Below, piece by piece: positions 5,843-11,076 of a stretch of 13,747 nucleotides of DNA. Origin of the DNA: Bacillota bacterium (GTDB lineage Bacteria; Bacillota; Clostridia; Oscillospirales; Ruminococcaceae). The stretch's first letter is position 1; every line of letters begins with the position of its first letter. The notes under the pieces were generated by a model that was not told where the DNA came from, searched no databases, and saw only the letters and a program-made list of their open reading frames with translations. The stretch is from assembly GCA_023394255.1 (NCBI GenBank), contig JAEXAZ010000098.1, forward strand, positions 1 through 13,747, written 5' to 3'. A program made the position numbers and the translations under genes.

Positions 5843-6031
5843 ATGCCTCGTGAAAAGGAAGCCTATCGCGATAATTTGGAACGGATTGACAATGCTTTTC
5901 CAGGCAAGGAGCTTCTTACAAAAAAGGACGTTTCGGAGTTTACCGGAGCAAATTATAAAACCGTGAACAGGCTTTTCCCATTTAAGGACAACTACATATC
6001 AAAGGCAACGCTTGCGCGGTGTTTAAGCTAA
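5843..6031 (+). CDS. Small helix-turn-helix protein, possible excisionase-type
   Basis: A 62-residue protein with one helix-turn-helix-like segment, LLTKKDVSEFTGANYKTVNR (about residues 26-45), followed by a short wing-like FPFKDNYISKATLARCL. This resembles MerR/excisionase-type DNA-binding domains, and small proteins of this kind in phage early operons often act as excisionases or transcription factors. ATG 5843 is preceded by GGGGAGGT at 10 bases. The frame is open further upstream, but that stretch lies inside the rha gene. No typical Xis is seen elsewhere in the window. Confidence 0.68.
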   Translation: MPREKEAYRDNLERIDNAFPGKELLTKKDVSEFTGANYKTVNRLFPFKDNYISKATLARCLS

Positions 6032-6046
6032 GAAAGGAGGATCATC

Positions 6047-6163
6047 GTGCATCACTATATTTCGCTATACCGCGAAAACGGCGCTTTATACGCAACATCT
6101 TGGATTCAACTCAATCTCTTTAAAAGATGCTTTTGCCTTTGGAAGAAAACTATAAAAGTATAG
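6047..6163 (+). CDS. Small hypothetical protein, 38 residues
   Basis: A short frame starting at GTG 6047, preceded by AAAGGAGG at a good distance and 15 bases after the previous stop. The product begins MHHYISLYRENGALYATSW, continues with an amphipathic LNLFKRCFCLW segment and ends basic (KKTIKV). The strong ribosome binding site and packing are the only evidence that it is translated. I do not recognise a domain. Its stop overlaps the left arm of the hairpin at 6160-6189. Confidence 0.5.
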   Translation: MHHYISLYRENGALYATSWIQLNLFKRCFCLWKKTIKV

Positions 6164-6189
6164 GAGCTCCGCAAAAGCAAAGCCCCTAT
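6160..6189 (-). terminator. Probable terminator of the yjzC-like gene
   Basis: On the minus strand, 6189-6177 pairs with 6172-6160 over 13 positions, three of them G-U, around a four-base loop. A T-rich tract (ACTTTTATAG) follows. On the plus strand the same three positions are A-C mismatches, which points to minus-strand use. It lies just after the YjzC-like stop at 6198. Confidence 0.55.
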
Positions 6190-6197
6190 CTTCCACG

Positions 6198-6362
6198 TTA
6201 TTTTCTTTGCCATCTGTGACCCGATTCCTGCGTCGGCGGCAATCTGTCGCCATGATCAATTGTTACCTGCCTGGGATCGTTTACCTGACCGCCTCTGGGG
6301 CCTACTTCCACATATTCCCCAGCGGGTAGGTTGTCCGTTCCTGGTTTATGAAGCGTAGCCAT
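6198..6362 (-). CDS. YjzC-like protein
   Basis: A 54-residue protein resembling the YjzC family of Firmicutes: the N-terminal KPGTDNLPAGEYVEVGPRGG, a central NDPRQVTIDHGDRLPPT and a C-terminal GHRWQRK. The function of this family is unknown to me. ATG 6362 is chosen because AAAGGAGG lies 8 bases upstream; the frame itself extends to 6428 without a better start. It is the only minus-strand gene inside the early plus-strand operon, with its own candidate promoter and terminator. It may therefore be expressed in the lysogen as a cargo gene. Confidence 0.72.
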   Translation of the reverse strand: MATLHKPGTDNLPAGEYVEVGPRGGQVNDPRQVTIDHGDRLPPTQESGHRWQRK

Positions 6363-6384
6363 ATCGCAAGCCTCCTTTCCTGTA

Positions 6385-6415
6385 TATTGTAATAAATAGA
6401 ATTTATACCACAATA
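6385..6415. promoter_or_regulatory. Inverted repeat and candidate promoter for the yjzC-like gene
   Basis: TATTGT at 6385-6390 and ACAATA at 6410-6415 bound an AT-rich dyad whose inner arms also partly match. On the minus strand TTGTGG and TACAAT (6391-6386), with a 16-base spacer, could be a promoter for the YjzC-like gene, starting near 6379. The symmetry could also mark a regulator site controlling both directions. The promoter match is weak. Confidence 0.35.
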
Positions 6416-6466
6416 TGTAGTATATCATGTGCGGCGACGAGTTTCAAGAGGAAAGGAGAAAAAAGG

Positions 6467-6667
6467 GTGAGAAATTGGTTAATTGAGGCAAGAAAAGAGC
6501 GGGGCTTATCACAAAAATCGCTTGCAATAGCATCAGGATGCAGCCAACAGATGATCAGCAAAGCAGAAAGGGGGATGGGTATCACCGTCTTATATGCTAA
6601 AAAAATAGCTAAGGCATTAAACCTTGATTGGACTAATTTTTATGATGAAAGGAGGACAAGCCCATGA
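6467..6667 (+). CDS. Small Xre-type helix-turn-helix protein
   Basis: A 66-residue protein that is little more than an HTH_3 domain: EARKERGLSQKSLAIASGCS, QQMISKAERG and a final ALNLDWTNFYDE. The GTG start at 6467 is preceded by AAAGGAG at about 8 bases. It is not closely related to the two lysogeny-switch regulators. Its stop overlaps the next start (ATGA at 6664), so the two are translationally coupled. It probably tunes early expression, perhaps through the dyad at 6385-6415; that target is a guess. Confidence 0.8.
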   Translation: MRNWLIEARKERGLSQKSLAIASGCSQQMISKAERGMGITVLYAKKIAKALNLDWTNFYDERRTSP

Positions 6668-6999
6668 AAAAGCATAAGCCAAAGCCCCGCTTCCGGCAGT
6701 GGATGATGCAGGGCATTGAAGCGATAGATTTCTTGGTTGCGTCCACATCTGGCTTCCTTATCTTAGGCAGCTTCGGCGCGTGGGAATGCGAAATCATATC
6801 GTTTCGCCAGATGTGTGTCCAGATCATTGTATTTGCCGGTATCGGGTACTTGGCCGGCATTTTCGGATGGAGGGAGGTTTTGGACTATGGGATTAAACTG
6901 GGCCGCTATCTTTCCAGACCCCTGCAGAGACTGTCATTTAAGGCCACGCGGCAGGGTAGCCGAGTGTCCGAAGTGGCGAAAGAACGCAAAGCGTCGTGA
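6664..6999 (+). CDS. Hypothetical small membrane protein
   Basis: A 111-residue protein with a very basic N terminus (MKKHKPKPRFRQ), two likely membrane segments (about 22-40 and 50-68) and a basic C-terminal tail. It begins in a 4-base overlap with the Xre gene. The last third (from base 6887) is also covered in another frame by the next gene. The tail sequence there looks like a by-product of that frame, so the functional part may be residues 1-75. Function unknown. Confidence 0.6.
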   Translation: MKKHKPKPRFRQWMMQGIEAIDFLVASTSGFLILGSFGAWECEIISFRQMCVQIIVFAGIGYLAGIFGWREVLDYGIKLGRYLSRPLQRLSFKATRQGSRVSEVAKERKAS

Positions 7000-7114
7000 A
7001 CAGGCAAAATCGGCAGAACAGCAGGAGCGGGATCGGGCGCAATTTATACATATGGTCAAGCGGAACGGACTAAGAGAATTTCGCAGGGATAAAGATCGGA
7101 TGAGGATTACATGA
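6887..7114 (+). CDS. Small Cys-containing basic phage protein
   Basis: A 75-residue protein starting at ATG 6887, with GGAGGGAGG 9 bases upstream. Residues 13-27 hold a CRDCH-x9-AEC cluster (C13, C16, C27), followed by PKWRKNAKRREQAK and a long charged, probably helical tail to residue 75. This Cys cluster plus coiled tail resembles short proteins I know from Firmicute phage early operons, without an assigned function. It overlaps the membrane-protein frame by 113 bases. Its stop overlaps the next start (ATGA). Confidence 0.6.
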   Translation: MGLNWAAIFPDPCRDCHLRPRGRVAECPKWRKNAKRREQAKSAEQQERDRAQFIHMVKRNGLREFRRDKDRMRIT

Positions 7115-7281
7115 TGGCGTCACTCGCGGTAATTATTCCGGTTTCATTACTGGCGATGGCGTGTGCCGGGGCTGCCAGGATAGCGGACAAGCAGTGCCCA
7201 CATTTGAATGCAGCGAGGAAAGTAAATAAAAAACGCCCGCAGGCGCCGACTGCAGACGTTTTAGGAAGGGAAGCGAAATAA
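7111..7281 (+). CDS. Small hypothetical protein with N-terminal hydrophobic segment
   Basis: A 56-residue frame starting at ATG 7111, overlapping the previous stop by 4 bases. The first 20 residues (MMASLAVIIPVSLLAMACAG) are hydrophobic and could be a membrane anchor or signal. The rest is basic, with KKRPQAPTADVLGREAK at the end. The 3' part of the frame contains the first of two related hairpins (7233-7259). Coupling to the upstream stop supports translation. Function unknown. Confidence 0.5.
   Translation: MMASLAVIIPVSLLAMACAGAARIADKQCPHLNAARKVNKKRPQAPTADVLGREAK
7228..7259 (-). repeat. Hairpin repeat copy 1 (minus-strand terminator-like)
   Basis: On the minus strand a 10-bp stem (7259-7250 with 7242-7233), with two G-U pairs and a 7-base loop, ends in a run of six T. 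On the plus strand the same arms have two C-A mismatches. It shares 14 exact bases (AAACGCCCGCAGGC) and the GACGT end with the copy at 7388-7418. It lies inside the 3' end of a plus-strand frame, with no minus-strand gene to terminate. Confidence 0.6.
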
Positions 7282-7296
7282 TACTGTACATCAATT

Positions 7297-7449
7297 ATGA
7301 ACGCATTAACGACACATGTCAATAATTACTTGCTCAAATTTTGTCGAAAAAAGGGGGATGAACATTATAACAAGTACCGGAAAAAGCGAAACGCCCGCAG
7401 GCTGGCACCTACGGACGTCTCGAGGGATAACCACAATAACTTATTTTAA
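7297..7449 (+). CDS. Doubtful 50-residue frame
   Basis: The gap at 7282-7469 has no convincing gene. The best frame starts at ATG 7297 and gives 50 basic residues ending KKRNARRLAPTDVSRDNHNNLF. This resembles the tail of the preceding frame (KKRPQAPTADVLGRE) because both span a copy of the same hairpin repeat. There is no ribosome binding site in place. It may be a degenerate copy of the previous gene's end, or untranslated. Confidence 0.22.
   Translation: MNALTTHVNNYLLKFCRKKGDEHYNKYRKKRNARRLAPTDVSRDNHNNLF
7388..7418 (-). repeat. Hairpin repeat copy 2
   Basis: On the minus strand an 11-bp stem (7418-7408 with 7401-7391), with two G-U pairs and a 6-base loop, is followed by TTTCGCTTTTTC. The loop differs from copy 1 (7228-7259) while the arms keep pairing by compensating or G-U changes, which suggests a selected RNA structure. 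Confidence 0.55.
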
Positions 7450-7469
7450 TGTAACACCGAGAGGATGAA

Positions 7470-7652
7470 ATGTCAATGCTCGAAAATAACGTTGTTGATA
7501 TCAAGCTGCGTATTGGCCAGCAGCAGGTCATTTCATATTCAGACGCAGTTAAGGCCGATATCATGAATCTTTATGACCGCATGGACGTCGAAACAAAAGC
7601 GTTGTTTCACTTGGTGGCGAAAAAGTACGCACAGCCGCCAAAGAAAGGGTGA
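7470..7652 (+). CDS. Hypothetical phage protein, 60 residues
   Basis: A 60-residue, mostly helical protein (IKLRIGQQQVISYSDAVKAD, then MNLYDRMDVETKALFHLVAKKY). ATG 7470 follows GAGAGG at about 6 bases; an internal ATG at 7476 is also possible. It lies 7 bases before the next gene, so the two are co-transcribed. I do not recognise a domain. Confidence 0.6.
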   Translation: MSMLENNVVDIKLRIGQQQVISYSDAVKADIMNLYDRMDVETKALFHLVAKKYAQPPKKG

Positions 7653-7659
7653 TTTGTCA

Positions 7660-7839
7660 ATGAAAAATGCTAAGCTCACTGTCAACGGTGACACGCTTCT
7701 AATCGAAGTGGATCTCAGTCAGAACTTCGGGGCATCAAGCTCCGGTAAATCAATCGTTGTAGCTTCCACCGAGGGAAATCAGCCGGTCGGCAAAGACAAC
7801 ATCAAGATCGGGCTGAATGTGTACAAGCCCAACCATTGA
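7660..7839 (+). CDS. Conserved phage protein of unknown function, 59 residues
   Basis: A 59-residue protein with a beta-rich pattern: AKLTVNGDTLLIEVDLSQ, FGASSSGKSIVVASTEGN and a C-terminal DNIKIGLNVYKPNH. I recall similar short proteins beside replication genes in Firmicute prophages, but no function is assigned. ATG 7660 is preferred over the upstream start at 7573 because that extension lies inside the preceding gene. The ribosome binding site is weak (AAAGGG, rather distant), so coupling with the upstream gene is likely. Confidence 0.72.
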   Translation: MKNAKLTVNGDTLLIEVDLSQNFGASSSGKSIVVASTEGNQPVGKDNIKIGLNVYKPNH

Positions 7840-7848
7840 GGTGCTGCC

Positions 7849-8112
7849 ATGTTTGATGCCGAAATTGCAAAGCGTGAATATGTGGAACAGCTCGAAAATG
7901 AATGGCGGGAGAATTGGTGCCAAAGACATTATAAGGCACTTGGCTATGCCCGCCCGCAGGATATTCCGTTTCATCAAATCCCCGCGCCGCCGGACTTGGC
8001 GCCGAAGACGTGGGTTGTACATAGATGGTCAACGGGCGGACTGGTGGCAGATTACGAAAAATTCTCCAATCTGCCCCAGGCACGCCAGACCAAAATACTG
8101 AAAACTTTATAG
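7849..8112 (+). CDS. Hypothetical phage protein, 87 residues
   Basis: An 87-residue protein with a charged N-terminal helix (AEIAKREYVEQLENEWRENW), a Pro-rich middle (FHQIPAPPDLAPKTW) and a short helical end. ATG 7849 follows GAGGTG at about 6 bases and lies 9 bases after the previous stop. It is 12 bases before the next gene. I do not recognise a family. Confidence 0.65.
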   Translation: MFDAEIAKREYVEQLENEWRENWCQRHYKALGYARPQDIPFHQIPAPPDLAPKTWVVHRWSTGGLVADYEKFSNLPQARQTKILKTL

Positions 8113-8124
8113 GAGGACTACATA

Positions 8125-8622
8125 ATGGAAATCACTGTCAAAATCGATCTTACTGACCGCACACATTCTATTCTTGCTGCATTACTGGTGTCCGGACATC
8201 CGGCTAAAACCTCTCCCGCGGGTTCTGTGCCGGAAGCCTCAGTGCCGCAATACCAGCCTATGTCAATAAACCCTACCCCTGTGCGGCAGCAGGCTACACC
8301 TGCAGTACCTGTGGCTGCCGTGCCGACTGCCCCGACGCTCCCCAATGCAACAGCTTCGGCGATGCCTGCCGCACCTGCTACTACATACGCTGCTCCTACA
8401 GCAATGCCGGTTAACCCGACACCTGCCGCCCCCGTGGCCGCTACGCCTACATATGCCATGGAGGACTTAGCACGAGCAGCATCTCAGCTGATGGACGCGG
8501 GAAGGCAACAGGATTTACTTGGCCTGCTGGCACAGTTTGGGGTACAGGCGCTGACCCAGCTTCCGAAAGAACGCTACGGCGAATTTGCTACCGTGCTGCG
8601 CCAGATGGGAGCGAAGCTCTGA
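8125..8622 (+). CDS. Phage protein with Pro/Ala-rich linker
   Basis: A 165-residue protein in three parts: a short N-terminal segment (MEITVKIDLTDRTHSILAAL), a low-complexity Pro/Ala/Thr/Val linker (about 26-110), and a compact C-terminal domain (about 111-165, YAMEDLARAASQLMDAGRQQ to LRQMGAKL). The linker probably tethers two functional ends. I recall proteins with this type of C terminus next to DUF2800 genes, but no function is established. GGAGG precedes ATG 8125. Its stop overlaps the nuclease start by one base (TGATG), which implies tightly coupled translation and a possible physical partnership. Confidence 0.72.
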   Translation: MEITVKIDLTDRTHSILAALLVSGHPAKTSPAGSVPEASVPQYQPMSINPTPVRQQATPAVPVAAVPTAPTLPNATASAMPAAPATTYAAPTAMPVNPTPAAPVAATPTYAMEDLARAASQLMDAGRQQDLLGLLAQFGVQALTQLPKERYGEFATVLRQMGAKL

Positions 8623-9950
8623 TGGCCGACCGAAAACACGCGCTCCTGACTGCTTCGGGTGCGCATCGGTGGATGAACTGCCCGCCCTCCGCCCGGCTGG
8701 AGGAAACCCTGCCGGACAGCACCAGCGAGTATGCGGCGGAGGGAACGCTGGCGCACAGCATAGCAGAACTGAAGGTGCGGAAGAAATTTCTTGAACCGAT
8801 GGGGCCAAAGGCATTTAACACCCGCCTGAACAAGTTGAAAAAAGACCCGCTGTATCAGGAAGAAATGCAGGCTTGCACGGACGAGTATCTGGATTATATC
8901 ACTGGGGTATCGATGCAATACACAACCCGGCCTTATATGGCCGTGGAACGAAAGCTGGATTTCTCCCGATTTGTCCCGGAAGGCTTTGGTACCGGTGACT
9001 GCATCCTCATAGGCGGCAACACCCTGCATGTGATTGACTACAAGCACGGGAAAGGGGTACCGGTCAGCCCTGAGGATAATCCCCAGCTAAAGCTGTACGG
9101 CCTTGGCGCACTGGAAGCCTACGGTATGCTCTACGATATACACGACATTGTACTTACGATCTTCCAGCCACGCGCAGACGGCGACACAGTTAAAGAGTGG
9201 AGTATCTCCCGTGATGATCTGGTCAACTGGGGCGTGTTCACGGTAAGGCCGCTGGCAGAAAAGGCATTCGCAGGTGAGGGCGAATTCCATGGCGGCGACT
9301 GGTGCCGGTTCTGTCGGGCGAAGGATACTTGCAGAGCACGAGCAGGGCAGTATACCGCGCTGGAGGACTTCGGCAGCCCCAACAGCAAGACAGAAACCGG
9401 TACTTTGCCAAAACCGCCACTACTCTCTGACGCAGAGGTCGGCGAAATTCTTGAAAAGGCAATTGCTCTTGATAAATGGGTAAGCGACCTGAAGGATTAT
9501 GCACTCTCCGCCTGCCTTGCTGGAAAGGAAATTCCCGGCTGGAAAGCAGTTGAAGGACGCAAGACCCGTGTATGGGATGATCCGGACACCGCCTTTGCTG
9601 ACATTACTGCTGCCGGTATTGAGGAAACCATGCTGTATGAACGCAAACCGCTGACCTTGGCTGCTGTGGAGAAGATGCTCGGCAAAGCCAGATTTACAGA
9701 GGTAGTCGGTACGCATGTTACCGTATCCTCTGGAAAACCTGCCCTCGCCCAGGAAACCGACAAACGCGAAGCGATTACCCTGAAACCCACAGCCGCAGAG
9801 GATTTCACGCCAACTGCTGACGCAGTAAAGCCCAAGGAAGAAAAGCCTTTGAGCAAAGCCGAAAAAATGTTTCGGGGGCTTCCTCCATATGATGGCGCTT
9901 CCAATATTGTCCGTGGTGATCCATATTTCGCAAAAGCAAATAATCTTTAA
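8622..9950 (+). CDS. DUF2800 Cas4-like Fe-S nuclease
   Basis: A 442-residue protein of the DUF2800 group, a phage branch of the PD-(D/E)XK/Cas4-AddB-like nucleases. Active-site candidates are H45 and E49 in GTLAHSIAE, D126 in GTGD, D139 and K141 in VIDYKHGKG, and the Q155 motif in QLKLYG. Four cysteines, C20 near the N terminus and C228, C231 and C237 (CRFCRAKDTC), have the Cas4/AddB arrangement for a 4Fe-4S cluster. It probably resects DNA ends for phage recombination or replication. Residues 255-442 are a helical extension with a charged linker near the end. It starts one base inside the upstream stop and is followed 21 bases later by the DUF2815 gene. There is no CRISPR locus here, so this is not an adaptation Cas4. 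Confidence 0.88.
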   Translation: MADRKHALLTASGAHRWMNCPPSARLEETLPDSTSEYAAEGTLAHSIAELKVRKKFLEPMGPKAFNTRLNKLKKDPLYQEEMQACTDEYLDYITGVSMQYTTRPYMAVERKLDFSRFVPEGFGTGDCILIGGNTLHVIDYKHGKGVPVSPEDNPQLKLYGLGALEAYGMLYDIHDIVLTIFQPRADGDTVKEWSISRDDLVNWGVFTVRPLAEKAFAGEGEFHGGDWCRFCRAKDTCRARAGQYTALEDFGSPNSKTETGTLPKPPLLSDAEVGEILEKAIALDKWVSDLKDYALSACLAGKEIPGWKAVEGRKTRVWDDPDTAFADITAAGIEETMLYERKPLTLAAVEKMLGKARFTEVVGTHVTVSSGKPALAQETDKREAITLKPTAAEDFTPTADAVKPKEEKPLSKAEKMFRGLPPYDGASNIVRGDPYFAKANNL

Positions 9951-9971
9951 ATAAAAAGGAGAAATACATTT

Positions 9972-10640
9972 ATGGCTAACAACAATCCCGCACATATCGT
10001 TTTAAGGAACGTCCGTCTCTCTTACACACATCTGGACAAGCCCTACGCCCAGCAGCCGGGGCAGGAACCCAAGTACAGCTGCACCGTCCTGGTACCGAAG
10101 AACCCTGCATCCAACCGGGCGATGATTGACGCTGCCGCTGCAGTGGCCACTCAAAAAGCCCTCGAAAAATACGGAAAAGGCTTTCCCATGACGCCGAAGG
10201 TAAGCGTTCACGATGGCGACGGCGTTCGCCCATCCGACGGCCAGCCGTTCGGTGACGAGTGCAAAGGCTGCTGGGTATTTACCGCATCCAATAAATCCCC
10301 AGTAACCGTGGTGGATCTCAATCTGCAGCCGATTCTGGACGCAACGCAGATTTACTCAGGAATGTATGCAAACGTCGGTGTGACCTTCTTCGGGTACAAC
10401 GCTCCGCAAAACAAGGGCATCGGTGTTGCACTGGATAACGTCCAGAAAATTGCAGACGGCGAACCGCTTGGCGGCTCTCGCGCAAGCGTGGAGGACGACT
10501 TCGGCGCAGCGGAACCGCAGGTTGCCGTACCCTACAACCCTCCGTATCAGCAGATGCCGCCCGCGCCGCAGTATCCACAGTATTCGCAGCAGTATCCGGG
10601 ACCGGTTGACCCGATCACCGGCGCACCGCTTACCAGATAA
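9972..10640 (+). CDS. DUF2815 single-stranded-DNA-binding protein
   Basis: A 222-residue protein of the DUF2815 family, considered related to T7 gp2.5-type OB-fold ssDNA-binding proteins. The family core covers about residues 8-165: IVLRNVRLSYTHL, KYSCTVLVPK, then QIYSGMYANVGVTFFGY and GIGVALDNVQKI. After a short acidic stretch (VEDDF) comes a disordered tail rich in Pro, Gln and Tyr to the end. AAGGAG lies about 10 bases before ATG 9972. With the adjacent nuclease and polymerase it should coat single strands during replication or annealing. The acidic stretch, normally a protein-interaction tip in such proteins, is internal here. Confidence 0.87.
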   Translation: MANNNPAHIVLRNVRLSYTHLDKPYAQQPGQEPKYSCTVLVPKNPASNRAMIDAAAAVATQKALEKYGKGFPMTPKVSVHDGDGVRPSDGQPFGDECKGCWVFTASNKSPVTVVDLNLQPILDATQIYSGMYANVGVTFFGYNAPQNKGIGVALDNVQKIADGEPLGGSRASVEDDFGAAEPQVAVPYNPPYQQMPPAPQYPQYSQQYPGPVDPITGAPLTR

Positions 10641-10656
10641 CAGCAGTCCGTTCCTG

Positions 10657-10681
10657 GCGGGGTCAGCGTATAAGGCCCCGC
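10657..10681 (+). other. GC-rich hairpin between the SSB-like gene and the next gene
   Basis: GCGGGG at 10657-10662 pairs with CCCCGC at 10676-10681. No T run follows directly, so it is not a standard terminator. It could limit read-through or protect the 3' end of the upstream message. The 73-base gap holds no other feature besides the ribosome binding site for the gene at 10714. Confidence 0.35.
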
Positions 10682-10713
10682 TCCAAAAATCTTTTAGAGA
10701 AGGTGGCTAGTCA

Positions 10714-11076
10714 ATGGCATGGAATTATCAAAAACACTTTGACGAGATGGTAGAAGCGCTAAAGTCTGAGCTCAAATATGTCTGGTACAGCGATCACACG
10801 ATGGACAATCATTTTGTAGACTGCGATCTTGAAAGAACAATACGGCTCATTCCTGAAGAATATCTTCCCATTGGATTTTGCTATGCGCCTGAGTATTCAC
10901 CATGCAGCGGGGTGGGCTTTGCTCTTCAGGAGCGAGAAACCGGGCGGGATTTGTGGGTGCATGTTCCGCTCATATGCTTTGAAAAATGGCTTGACAGCGT
11001 TGGTCTGTTAACAAGCGTCTTCCCCAATGGTACGAGGTACATTCAAAAATATGAAAAGAGTGGTGGTTGTTTATGA
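10714..11076 (+). CDS. Hypothetical phage protein, 120 residues
   Basis: A 120-residue protein, rich in aromatic residues and acidic overall, with no motif I recognise. Distinct stretches are KYVWYSDHTMDNHFVDCDLE, IRLIPEEYLPIGFCYAPEYS and RDLWVHVPLICFEKWLDSVG. ATG 10714 follows GAAGGTGG at about 8 bases. Its stop overlaps the polymerase start by 4 bases (ATGA at 11073), so it is translated as a pair with the polymerase. It is AT-richer than its neighbours and may be a recent insertion in the module. A polymerase-associated role is suggested only by coupling. Confidence 0.68.
   Translation: MAWNYQKHFDEMVEALKSELKYVWYSDHTMDNHFVDCDLERTIRLIPEEYLPIGFCYAPEYSPCSGVGFALQERETGRDLWVHVPLICFEKWLDSVGLLTSVFPNGTRYIQKYEKSGGCL

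Noticed and set aside
8118..8459. Minus-strand Ala/Gly/Val-rich frame resembling a hydrophobic repeat protein
   Set aside because: It is the complement of the Pro/Ala linker in the plus-strand gene; the bias of that linker creates the apparent repeat.
8622..9950. Cas4-like protein as part of a CRISPR adaptation system
   Set aside because: There is no cas1, cas2 or repeat array in the window. Length, DUF2800 features and neighbours indicate a phage nuclease.
10423..10710. Alternative plus-strand frame overlapping the end of the SSB-like gene
   Set aside because: It lies mostly inside the DUF2815 coding sequence in another frame, has no ribosome binding site and gives an arginine/serine-rich product with no family features.
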